Below the pieces are notes generated by a model. That model ran no database searches, was not told the origin of the DNA, and saw only the letters and a program-made list of their open reading frames with translations. From Halalkalicoccus sp. CG83 (GTDB lineage: Archaea > Halobacteriota > Halobacteria > Halobacteriales > Halalkalicoccaceae): 64,000 bases of DNA. Position 1 is the first letter of the stretch. Each line of letters starts with the position of its first letter. The translations under genes were made by a program, and so were the position numbers. Below are positions 1 through 7,112 of the stretch, one piece after another. The stretch spans positions 1,984,001-2,048,000 of the forward strand of contig NZ_JAZDDH010000001.1 in the NCBI RefSeq assembly GCF_037081715.1. Reading direction: 5' to 3'.

Positions 1-512
1 ACGCCCCGGAGGTAACAGACGGCGAACAGCAGGTTCAACAGCGTGGTCGGTGCGTACGGCAGGAAGACCGACCCCGTGACGAGCGAGAGCGGCGCGGCCG
101 CGAACAGCGCGGCGGCGACGATGCCGACCCGTCGGTCGAACGCCATCGATCCCAACAGATAGACCAGCGCGGCGTTGCCTGCCGCGACGGCGGCGAGCGT
201 CACCCGCGGCTCGCCGAACAGCGCGATCGAGACGGCGTACATCGCGGCCGGCACGGGCGCGTACTTCGGGTAGAGCCGGCCGCCGTCCTCGACGAAGAAC
301 CAGGGGCGAAACGCGCCCGCGAGCTCGCCGGCGTACAGCTGGAGCTGCCCCTCTAGAAGCATCGCCGCCTGCTGGAGGTATACCGCCTCGTCGTGGTTGT
401 TCGAGTGGTAGGGAAAGACCTCGCGAGCGACGACGAAAACGGCGACGGCGGCGACCGCCGCGACGAACGCGGCGGCGAGACGTTCACGGTTCGATCGCCA
501 AACGGGGACCAT
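1..512 (-). CDS. GT39-like membrane glycosyltransferase, N-terminal part only
   Basis: Reading from the ATG at 512, 170 residues are present before the window edge, so the C-terminus is missing. The start is a short basic segment followed by a hydrophobic helix (about residues 9-28), then a loop with Asn-His-Asp-Glu-Ala-Val-Tyr (about 38-44), and further hydrophobic helices (about 88-115 and 128-165). A DE pair in the first extracytoplasmic loop is typical of dolichyl-phosphate-mannose mannosyltransferase/ArnT-like GT-C enzymes, which use lipid-linked sugars outside the membrane. It starts 12 bases after the iron-binding protein gene ends and has the same strand, so it is probably its operon partner. 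Exact acceptor unknown. Confidence 0.65.
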   Translation of the reverse strand, partial: MVPVWRSNRERLAAAFVAAVAAVAVFVVAREVFPYHSNNHDEAVYLQQAAMLLEGQLQLYAGELAGAFRPWFFVEDGGRLYPKYAPVPAAMYAVSIALFGEPRVTLAAVAAGNAALVYLLGSMAFDRRVGIVAAALFAAAPLSLVTGSVFLPYAPTTLLNLLFAVCYLRG

Positions 513-523
513 GACGCGCCGCG

Positions 524-1672
524 TCAGACGTCGATCCCGACGTCACGCATCAGGTTGATCGTCGGCTCGAGATCCGACAGCTGGGTCAGATCCAGCTCCG
601 AGGGCGGGTTGAGCTCGTCGATCGTCGGGAGGTCGCCGACGGGCTCGACGTCGGGGATCAGCGGGTACTCGAAGGTGGTCCGGGCGAAGTAGTCCTGGGC
701 CTCCGCGGAGAGCAGGTGTCGGATGAAGTTCGCGCCGAGGTCGACGTCAGCGGCGGCGTCGGTGACGGCTCCCCCCGCGACGTTGAAGATCGCCCCGGCG
801 TCGCCCTGGGTGAACGACGTCTCGATGGGCGCGTCCGGCGAGCCGTCGAGCACGCGCTGGATGTAGTAGTGGTTCGTGAAGCCGGCGTCGATCTCGCCGT
901 CGGCGATCGCCTGACACGTCGCGAACTCGTCGGGGTAGTCGGTGATCCCGCTCTCGACGACGCCCTCCAGCCACTGGCGGGTCTCCTCCTCGCCTCTGAG
1001 CAGCCGCATCGCGGTGACGAACGCCTGACACGAGCCGTAGGAGGGCGCCCAGCCGAGCGATCCCTCGAAGCCGCCGGAGTAATCGTCGATGCTGTTCGAC
1101 ATGTCGTCGGCCGAGAGCGCCTCGGTGTTGAACGGGACCGTCCGAGCACGACCCGAGGTGCCGATCCAACTCTCGGCGCGGAACTCCTCGCGAACCAGTT
1201 CGAGCAGGTCGTCGGGAAGCGATCGGGTGCGGCCCTCGTCGGCGAGCGCGCCGAGCGACCCGGCGTTGACCGAGTAGAACACGTCGGCGGGCGTCCCCTC
1301 GCCCTCGGTGATGATCTGGTTGACGAGGTCGGTCGAGTCGCCGTAGCGCACGTCCACCGAGAAGTCGTCGTACTGCTCCTCGATGTACTGGAGGAGGTCG
1401 CCGACGAGGAACTCACCGCGACCGGAGTAGACCGTGAGTTCGCCCTCGAGCGGCGGCATCTCGTCCATCGGCGTCCCGCCGGGCGCGTCTCGCCCCTCGC
1501 GGCCCGAACCGATCTGGCCGATCTCGGACTCGTTCCCGCTCTCGTTTCCGTTACCCTCGTCCCCGTCGTCGCCGAACAATCCCGTACATCCCGCCACGCC
1601 CGCGGTTCCGAGAGCCGTCGTCCCCAGTAGGAACCGCCGGCGAGTGCTCGAGTCGAGGTTTCGTCGCGTCAT
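524..1672 (-). CDS. Ferric iron ABC transporter substrate-binding lipoprotein
   Basis: The 382-residue protein begins with a Tat lipoprotein signal: Arg-Arg-Arg-Phe-Leu around residues 11-15, a hydrophobic stretch, and the lipobox Val-Ala-Gly-Cys near residue 29. An acidic Gly/Glu/Asn linker follows. The mature part opens with Leu-Thr-Val-Tyr-Ser-Gly-Arg, the usual start of FbpA/FutA/IdiA-like iron-binding proteins, and carries Asn-His-Tyr-Tyr-Ile in the C-terminal lobe, matching the paired Tyr that coordinates Fe(III) in this family. It would capture iron outside the cell and deliver it to an ABC permease. A DtxR-type operator lies between its TATA box and the start codon, so iron repression is likely. 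No permease is visible in the window. Confidence 0.85.
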   Translation of the reverse strand: MTRRNLDSSTRRRFLLGTTALGTAGVAGCTGLFGDDGDEGNGNESGNESEIGQIGSGREGRDAPGGTPMDEMPPLEGELTVYSGRGEFLVGDLLQYIEEQYDDFSVDVRYGDSTDLVNQIITEGEGTPADVFYSVNAGSLGALADEGRTRSLPDDLLELVREEFRAESWIGTSGRARTVPFNTEALSADDMSNSIDDYSGGFEGSLGWAPSYGSCQAFVTAMRLLRGEEETRQWLEGVVESGITDYPDEFATCQAIADGEIDAGFTNHYYIQRVLDGSPDAPIETSFTQGDAGAIFNVAGGAVTDAAADVDLGANFIRHLLSAEAQDYFARTTFEYPLIPDVEPVGDLPTIDELNPPSELDLTQLSDLEPTINLMRDVGIDV

Positions 1673-1676
1673 GTGT

Positions 1677-1692
1677 TTTAGGCTCCCCTAAA
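1677..1692. promoter_or_regulatory. Iron box 1 (DtxR/IdeR-type operator)
   Basis: TTTAGG-CTCC-CCTAAA, a perfect 6-base inverted repeat with a 4-base spacer, 4 bases before the start codon of the iron-binding protein. The arms match the core of the known DtxR/IdeR/SirR consensus TTAGG-N4-CCTAA. It sits between the TATA box (1697-1704) and the ATG, a position where a bound repressor would block transcription. Confidence 0.8.
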
Positions 1693-1696
1693 CGAA

Positions 1697-1704
1697 CTTA
1701 TACC
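1697..1704 (-). promoter_or_regulatory. TATA box of iron-binding protein gene
   Basis: GGTATAAG on the minus strand, centred about 27 bases before the ATG at 1672. This fits a leaderless haloarchaeal transcript that starts at or near the start codon. Confidence 0.6.
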
Positions 1705-1711
1705 TATTGTT

Positions 1712-2914
1712 TCAGTCGTCGGCGACCGCGGGGACCCGGGAGAGCGCGTCGAGACACTCGAGCCAGTCGAGCATGGACTCGCCGACGTGGTTGAGAAAGG
1801 CCCCGTTTCGGTACTCGTCGAACTCGCCCTCGGCGAGCCGCCGGCCCATCGCCTCGTAGACCGCGGCGTAGTCGTCGGCGTCCCTTCCCACCCCGTCCTC
1901 GGACGATCCGTCCGTCCGAGCGGCCCGTGGAACCGGAGGTTCCACGCTGTCGATCAGTTCCCAGAGGTGTTCGTTGAGCTCCAGGCCAGCGACCTCGTTG
2001 TGGAGGTCGTCGAACGTCGAGCGCTTCGCCTTGTTGTGCTCACAGAGCGGACGACCGTTGTAGATCCGCGTTCCGAGCACGTCGCAGGCGCGCTTGAGGA
2101 AGACGCCGCTCCAGATGTCGTCGAACCGCCCGACGTCCCACGCGTTGTCGTCCATCGGTAGCTGGTAGAACGCCGGGATCACCTCCCGCTCGAACGCGAG
2201 GTTCATCGAACAGACGGTGAGGTAGTTCCCGCGTTCGGCGACGAAGTCGCGCTCGAACTCCTCGCGAGCCGTCCGGGTCTGGGCCTGTCCCTCCAGGTCG
2301 CCGTCCATCAGGATGCGCACGGCGTCGAGGTCCGGAACGTTCGTCCAGAGCCCCTGCGAGGCGACGACGTCCTCGATCTCCCGAGTGTCGGTCTCGACGG
2401 TCTCGTCCATCGCCGAGTAGGGGTATCCGCGGGGGTAGAGCCCGTGTTCGTCGGCGTTCTGATAGAGGACGTTCACCCACTGCTCGTCGGAGGAGACCGA
2501 TTCGACCTCGCCCTCGAACGCGAGGTTCGCCATGTGTCGGCCGAAGAAGTCGTCCTCGGCGTGCGGGAGAGTGTCGTCGTCGATGAAGATCCCGTACTCG
2601 AACTCGCCGGCCCACATGTACAGTAACCCGAAGCTCGTCTCCGCGTGGCTCGCCGCCGGAACGAGGTGGTCGTACTCCGCGATCCCCTTCTCCTCGTACC
2701 ACTCCCGGCGCCGGGAGCCGTCGAAGACCTCCCCGGAGACGCCCTCCTCCTCGAGCATCGCCTCCATCGCGTCGGTCTCGCAGAAGTCCTCCGTCACCAG
2801 CAGGACGTGGAGCCGCGAGAGGTCGAACCCGTGGTCGCGTGCGTTCCCGAAGTACTCGCGCAGACAGTCGTACTCCCGGATGGTCGGAACGATGACGCAG
2901 ATGTCGCGGCTCAT
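1712..2914 (-). CDS. GT75-like reversibly glycosylated polypeptide family protein (alpha-1,4-glucan-protein synthase type)
   Basis: 400 residues with an opening beta strand Ile-Cys-Val-Ile-Val-Pro-Thr-Ile-Arg and an acidic metal/nucleotide-sugar motif Phe-Ile-Asp-Asp-Asp-Thr near residue 112, as in the reversibly glycosylated polypeptide/UDP-arabinopyranose mutase family (GT75). A conserved later segment contains Trp-Asp-Val-Gly-Arg-Phe-Asp-Asp-Ile-Trp and Cys-Glu-His-Asn-Lys. It is soluble with an acidic C-terminal tail. The expected role is a nucleotide-sugar mutase or self-glycosylating transferase; the real substrate is unknown. Its start is directly preceded by iron box 2, linking it to the iron genes on the same strand. 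Confidence 0.6.
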   Translation of the reverse strand: MSRDICVIVPTIREYDCLREYFGNARDHGFDLSRLHVLLVTEDFCETDAMEAMLEEEGVSGEVFDGSRRREWYEEKGIAEYDHLVPAASHAETSFGLLYMWAGEFEYGIFIDDDTLPHAEDDFFGRHMANLAFEGEVESVSSDEQWVNVLYQNADEHGLYPRGYPYSAMDETVETDTREIEDVVASQGLWTNVPDLDAVRILMDGDLEGQAQTRTAREEFERDFVAERGNYLTVCSMNLAFEREVIPAFYQLPMDDNAWDVGRFDDIWSGVFLKRACDVLGTRIYNGRPLCEHNKAKRSTFDDLHNEVAGLELNEHLWELIDSVEPPVPRAARTDGSSEDGVGRDADDYAAVYEAMGRRLAEGEFDEYRNGAFLNHVGESMLDWLECLDALSRVPAVADD

Positions 2915-2930
2915 TTCCCTACGAGCACTC

Positions 2931-2946
2931 TTTAGGCCTCCCTAAA
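2931..2946. promoter_or_regulatory. Iron box 2 (DtxR/IdeR-type operator)
   Basis: TTTAGG-CCTC-CCTAAA, with the same arms and spacing as box 1, lying 17-32 bases before the start codon of the GT75-like gene (2914). An A/T-rich TATA-like stretch (2944-2952, read on the minus strand) overlaps its outer arm, so repressor binding would cover the promoter. Confidence 0.75.
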
Positions 2947-2992
2947 AAATTTGCCGATGCGAATCGGCGACCGGGATCCACGCCTCGTCGGT

Positions 2993-4087
2993 TCACGGCT
3001 CCGGCTCCGGACCGGCCGATCGCTCGCGCGCCTCCGAGAGCGAGACGTCGAACGCCGCGAGGGAGAGGCCGCCTCCGGCGAGCGTGACGGCGTTCTTCAG
3101 CGCGTGATCGACGATGGCCGCGCCGAGCGCCGTTCCGGCGCCGACCGGCGTGATTCCGACGATCAGTCCGGTGAACGCCGCCTCGTACAGTCCTATCCCG
3201 CCCTGCGAGAGCGGAACCACCTTCGCGAGGTTACCAACGCTGACCGCGAGCGTACCCGCGACCAGCAGCGTTCCGACGTCGAGGTCGGTCCCGAACGCCG
3301 CCAGGACCAGCACGGCCGTCAGCGCGTCGAGCGCCCAGACGAGGAGGCTCCCCACCCCGATCGCCGCGAGACCGCGGCGATCCCGAGCGACGACCCCGAC
3401 GTCGTCGGCGAACCGGAGCGCCCACTCGACGACCCGCCGAATCCTCGGACGTCCGGCGACCTGCGCCCGAAGCGTCGATCCCATCGACGAGTCGCTCCGT
3501 GTCGCGGCGACGACCACGACGGTCAGGACGAGGGCTGCGAGACCGACCGAGAGTGCGGCTCCGACGGCGGACCCGCCCCCGTCGACGGCCGCGAGTCCGA
3601 GCGCGTTCGGCCCGCCCGTCGCGACGACCACGACGAGGGCGCCCACCGACAGCACGACCAACGCCAGCAGGTCGAAGGCACGCTCGACCGCGAGCGAGGC
3701 AAAGCCCGAGGGATAGGGGACCGCGCGGTGGCGTTTCACGAGGTACGCCCGGACCGCATCGCCGGCCCGTGCGGGAACGACGAGGTTGGCCGTCTGGCTC
3801 GCGAAGGTGGCCATGGTGAGAAAGCCCGTCCCACCCTGCTGTCCCATCGTTCCCAGCACGTCGTCGTATCGTCGTCCACGGAGCGGCCAGGAGGCGGCGT
3901 AGACGACCGTCGCGACCCCGAGAACCCGCGGGTCCGCGCGGAGGACGCTCTCGACGACGGGGTCGACGTCGACCGTCAGGACCGCGGCGACGAGCGCGAC
4001 CGCGAGCAGCGCGGTTCCCGCGAGCGTCAGTCGGCGCGTCGTCACCCGTTTCGCGTTCGAACGCGCCTCCCCCTCGTTCCCGTCCAT
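2993..4087 (-). CDS. YbhN/AglD-like flippase-domain integral membrane protein
   Basis: 364 residues with a polar N-terminus (1-19) and seven or eight hydrophobic helices spread from residue 20 to 350. It carries the pattern of the lysylphosphatidylglycerol synthase transmembrane domain/UPF0104 family: Arg-Ala-Gly-Asp-Ala-Val-Arg-Ala-Tyr after helix 3 and Gly-Gly-Ile-Gly-Leu-Tyr-Glu near helix 7. Members are thought to move or help synthesise lipid-linked glycans or polar lipids; AglD of Haloferax acts in N-glycosylation. It is the first gene of the minus-strand group with the GT75-like, iron-binding and GT39-like genes. Iron box 3 lies 118 bases upstream. The specific substrate cannot be read from the sequence. 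Confidence 0.7.
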   Translation of the reverse strand: MDGNEGEARSNAKRVTTRRLTLAGTALLAVALVAAVLTVDVDPVVESVLRADPRVLGVATVVYAASWPLRGRRYDDVLGTMGQQGGTGFLTMATFASQTANLVVPARAGDAVRAYLVKRHRAVPYPSGFASLAVERAFDLLALVVLSVGALVVVVATGGPNALGLAAVDGGGSAVGAALSVGLAALVLTVVVVAATRSDSSMGSTLRAQVAGRPRIRRVVEWALRFADDVGVVARDRRGLAAIGVGSLLVWALDALTAVLVLAAFGTDLDVGTLLVAGTLAVSVGNLAKVVPLSQGGIGLYEAAFTGLIVGITPVGAGTALGAAIVDHALKNAVTLAGGGLSLAAFDVSLSEARERSAGPEPEP

Positions 4088-4204
4088 ACCCTCTCTGGCC
4101 CGAACGGACAGTTAACTCCATCTACCTCCGCTGACCTCGAACGCGGTCGACACGCCGACGCCGTGTCTCGGAGCGTCGCGCCGTCCGACGGGACCGCTCG
4201 CCGG

Positions 4205-4220
4205 TTTAGGAAGACCTAAA
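4205..4220. promoter_or_regulatory. Iron box 3 (DtxR/IdeR-type operator) between divergent genes
   Basis: TTTAGG-AAGA-CCTAAA, again the same perfect arms and 4-base spacer. It lies in the 280-base divergent region between the flippase-like gene (start 4087) and the ABC ATPase gene (start 4368), so it could control either or both. I see no convincing TATA box close to it on either strand. Confidence 0.75.
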
Positions 4221-4367
4221 CGCGTAGATGTGGTACGCGGAAAGCGAAACGATCCATGAGTCGACCGATGCCGTTCCGGGCGTCAGCCGCCGTCTCCCGA
4301 TCGAGCCGGCGATGGAACGGAATGCTCCGTCGATGTTCGCGCCGCCTCGGGGCAGAACGTCGACTGA

Positions 4368-5516
4368 ATGGCCGCAGGGAGGGATACGACAGTGTCTGAA
4401 TCAGTACGTGTCGAACGAACGCGTGAGAAGCGGGAGACCGAACCGGAGACCACGGCCCTCGAACTCGACGGCGTCACGAAACGCTACGGTCCCGAGACGG
4501 CCGTCTCCGATCTATCGGTCTCGGTCCGCGAGGGAGAACTGCTGACGCTTCTGGGTCCGTCGGGCTGCGGGAAGACCACGACGCTTCGGATGATCGCCGG
4601 CCTCGAACGGCCCGACGACGGGCGGGTTCGAGTCGGTGACTCGACCGTCGCGGACGGGAACGCGTTCGTCGGCCCCGAAAGCCGGGACATCGGAATCGTC
4701 TTCCAGAACTTCGCGCTGTTTCCCCACCTCAGCGCGGCCGAGAACGTCGGGTTCGGGCTGGACGACCGTCCCGAGGACGAGCGCGAGGCCCGCGTCGAGG
4801 AACTGCTCGATCTGGTGGGGCTCGCAGACCACGCCGACAGCGAGCCGAGCGAGCTCTCGGGCGGCCAACAACAGCGCATCGCGCTCGCACGTTCGCTCGC
4901 GCCCGAGCCCGAGATACTGCTGCTCGACGAGCCGTTCAGTAACCTCGACGTCGACCTCCGGGTGGAGATGCGCGAGGAGGTCCGCCGGATCCTCAAGGAG
5001 GCCGGCGTCACCGGGATCTCGGTCACCCACGACCAGGAGGAGGCGATGTCGATCTCGGATCGGGTCGCGGTGATGAACCAGGGTTCGATCGAGCAGATCG
5101 GCCGGCCCGAGGAGGTGTTCCAGCACCCCAGATCCCGGTTCGTCGCGGGATTCCTCGGCCACGCGAGCTTCCTCTCGGGCTACGTCTCGGGCGACCTCGT
5201 CGAGACCTCGCTGGGGCCGGTGGGTCGCGACCGGATCTACGGGTTGGCGACCGAGTACGACCACACCCGGATCGACGTGCTCGTCCGGCCCGACGACGTG
5301 CTCGTCCGGCCGGCCGAAAGCGAGGAGGGCGCCGACGGACGCGTGACCTACCGCCGGTATCTCGGGCCGACGGTGCTCTACCGGGTCGAGCTCGAGGACG
5401 GCGACGTGGTCGAGGCGATGCACAACCACGCGGAGCAGATCTCGCTCGACACGCCCGTGACCGTCGAGCTCGCCGCCACGCATGACCTGGCGTGGTTTCC
5501 CCTCGAAGAGCATTGA
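4368..5516 (+). CDS. ABC transporter ATP-binding protein, iron/spermidine/sulfate importer type (FbpC/PotA-like)
   Basis: 382 residues. Walker A Gly-Pro-Ser-Gly-Cys-Gly-Lys-Thr-Thr (about 64-72), Q-loop Gln-Asn-Phe-Ala, signature Leu-Ser-Gly-Gly-Gln-Gln-Gln-Arg, Walker B Ile-Leu-Leu-Leu-Asp-Glu-Pro and H-loop Val-Thr-His-Asp are all intact. A C-terminal TOBE-like regulatory domain follows (about 290-380). It powers an importer in the cytoplasm. A stop codon directly precedes the ATG at 4368 in frame, so the start cannot lie further upstream; an internal GTG is possible because the first 28 residues are polar and nonconserved. Iron box 3 and the nearby ferric-binding protein suggest iron uptake. 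The matching permease is not in the window. Confidence 0.85.
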   Translation: MAAGRDTTVSESVRVERTREKRETEPETTALELDGVTKRYGPETAVSDLSVSVREGELLTLLGPSGCGKTTTLRMIAGLERPDDGRVRVGDSTVADGNAFVGPESRDIGIVFQNFALFPHLSAAENVGFGLDDRPEDEREARVEELLDLVGLADHADSEPSELSGGQQQRIALARSLAPEPEILLLDEPFSNLDVDLRVEMREEVRRILKEAGVTGISVTHDQEEAMSISDRVAVMNQGSIEQIGRPEEVFQHPRSRFVAGFLGHASFLSGYVSGDLVETSLGPVGRDRIYGLATEYDHTRIDVLVRPDDVLVRPAESEEGADGRVTYRRYLGPTVLYRVELEDGDVVEAMHNHAEQISLDTPVTVELAATHDLAWFPLEEH

Positions 5517-5529
5517 CCCCCGGTTTCGC

Positions 5530-5853
5530 TTACCGCTCGTCGACCTTCTGTCCCCAGAACCCGCCGTGTTTTCGCACCTCGAGGTCGCCCTCGACGCGCG
5601 TCTGGCAGGCCAGCCGAAGCCCCGAATCGAGGTCGTGGGGCCACTTCGAGAGGCGTTCGCGCTCGCGGTCGGTCATCTCGCTCGTCGGTCCATCGATCTC
5701 GACCGCACAGGTACCACAGATCGCCCGACCCCCGCAGTTGGCGTAGTTCGACGCGCCGTTGTGCGGCGACAGATCCGCCTCCAGCAGCGTCTCGCGTAGC
5801 TCGGAACCCGTCTCGCACTCGATTCGCTCGTTCTCGAACGTCACGGTGGGCAT
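5530..5853 (-). CDS. 2Fe-2S ferredoxin with adrenodoxin-type cysteine spacing
   Basis: 107 residues starting Met-Pro-Thr-Val-Thr-Phe. The cluster ligands are Cys-x5-Cys-x2-Cys (Asn-Cys-Gly-Gly-Arg-Ala-Ile-Cys-Gly-Thr-Cys) followed by Leu-Ala-Cys-Gln-Thr. The x5 spacing is that of adrenodoxin-type rather than plant-type (x4) ferredoxins. It is a small cytoplasmic electron carrier; partners are unknown. The reading frame stays open upstream, but the family begins at this Met and the upstream part is unlike any ferredoxin. It converges with the ABC ATPase gene, with 13 bases between the stop codons. Confidence 0.85.
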   Translation of the reverse strand: MPTVTFENERIECETGSELRETLLEADLSPHNGASNYANCGGRAICGTCAVEIDGPTSEMTDRERERLSKWPHDLDSGLRLACQTRVEGDLEVRKHGGFWGQKVDER

Positions 5854-5975
5854 ACCGGAGCTTCGATCTCGGTCGTCAAAACGGTTGGCTCCGGTTCGCA
5901 CGACGTGGCGTCGACCGGACCGAACGTGACAGCCCCCACCACAGCTATGACGTGGTCCGCGTCCGTAGTCGTAAT

Positions 5976-6398
5976 ATGGATCAACGAGTCCTCGTTCCGT
6001 TCGACGGGTCGGAACCCTCGCGCACCGCACTCGATCGGGCGCTCGAGGAGAATCCCGACGCGGAGATAACGGCGCTACACGTGATCGATTCGAGCGAGCT
6101 GTCGTACGGCGGAGCCGGGGCGGGTGCGGCCGAGAGCCTCACCGACGCGCGCAGGGAGGAGGCCGAGGAGCTCTTCGACGAGGTGCGGGACCGGGCGGAG
6201 GCCTACGGGGCGACGCTGACGACGGTGATCGAAGTGGGCCAGCCCGGAGACGTCATCGTCTCGTACGCCGAGGAGAACGATATCGATCACATCATCATGG
6301 GGAGTCACGGCCGATCGGGTCTCTCGCGCATCCTCGTCGGAAGCGTCGCGGCGACGGTCGTCAAGAACTCCTCCGTGACGGTGACGATCGCCCGCTGA
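5976..6398 (+). CDS. Universal stress protein, UspA family
   Basis: 140 residues beginning Met-Asp-Gln-Arg-Val-Leu-Val-Pro-Phe-Asp-Gly-Ser, the standard first strand of the family. The C-terminal ATP-binding motif Gly-x2-Gly-x9-Gly-Ser is present (Met-Gly-Ser-His-Gly-Arg-Ser-Gly, then Val-Gly-Ser), so it belongs to the nucleotide-binding class. It is a soluble cytoplasmic dimer in known relatives and its exact target is unknown. An in-frame upstream GTG at 5952 is less likely, because the extra residues are absent from the family. It stands alone, divergent from the ferredoxin. Confidence 0.88.
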   Translation: MDQRVLVPFDGSEPSRTALDRALEENPDAEITALHVIDSSELSYGGAGAGAAESLTDARREEAEELFDEVRDRAEAYGATLTTVIEVGQPGDVIVSYAEENDIDHIIMGSHGRSGLSRILVGSVAATVVKNSSVTVTIAR

Positions 6399-6466
6399 GG
6401 CTCCGACCCGCCAGTCTCATCGACGGTCAGTCCGGGATTCGGTGCTCGAACCGCGGGACCTTGGTT

Positions 6467-7045
6467 TCACTGAGCCCGTCGACGAGCGATTCCCTCGGCG
6501 AGCCGGGGAAACGCCATCATCGCGACACATCCGACGGCCACCGCCACGGCGAGTGAGACCGGTGGAGACGCCACGAGCGTGGCGAGAGCGACGCTGCCGT
6601 AGGCCGCCACGAGGAGGACGAGATTGTAGTAGACCAGGCGCACTCCGACGAGCAACGGTGTCGTCGAGACCCACCCGAGCGTGTCGGTAGCCAGCGGGCG
6701 GATCAGCCCCATGTGGAGCACGGTCGCGACGATCGTCATCGTCGTTACGGCGACGAATGCCGCTCCCGTAACCCCGAACCCGCCGTCGACGACGGTACTG
6801 AGGATATAATAGCTGGCGGGGAGGCTCAGACCGAAGACGTCGAGAAAGACGTACGGAAGGTCGTGCAGAAACCGCCCGTACACGTTCTTCTCGGCGGATC
6901 CGGTATGCCCCCATCCGAACCACATCCGCCGACGACGGGTGTACGCCGGGCGGGTCTTCCGACCGGGAACGCGGTTACTGCCCCGAACGCGGTCCAGTCG
7001 CCCCTCACGGTCCGGCGTATCGTGAGGGGGAGTATCCGACGTCAT
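6467..7045 (-). CDS. Hypothetical integral membrane protein
   Basis: 192 residues. The first 40 are polar and Arg/Pro rich. After Met-Trp-Phe-Gly-Trp-Gly (near 41) come about four hydrophobic helices (roughly 64-85, 91-115, 128-152 and 160-180), ending in a basic tail. I do not recognise the family. Translation could instead begin at the Met near residue 41 (about position 6925). It lies between UspA and a NarK-like transporter, with no clear functional link to either. Confidence 0.5.
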   Translation of the reverse strand: MTSDTPPHDTPDREGRLDRVRGSNRVPGRKTRPAYTRRRRMWFGWGHTGSAEKNVYGRFLHDLPYVFLDVFGLSLPASYYILSTVVDGGFGVTGAAFVAVTTMTIVATVLHMGLIRPLATDTLGWVSTTPLLVGVRLVYYNLVLLVAAYGSVALATLVASPPVSLAVAVAVGCVAMMAFPRLAEGIARRRAQ

Positions 7046-7112
7046 GAGTGAGTCACCGTCCGAGATAGAATCATAAACGAGTTCCCCGAGTGACGGTCCG
7101 CACGTCGGGCGG

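Noticed and set aside
4228-4545. 105-codon frame starting just after iron box 3
   Set aside because: The position looked attractive for a leaderless iron-regulated gene, but the product has no recognisable content and more than half of it overlaps the ABC ATPase in another frame.
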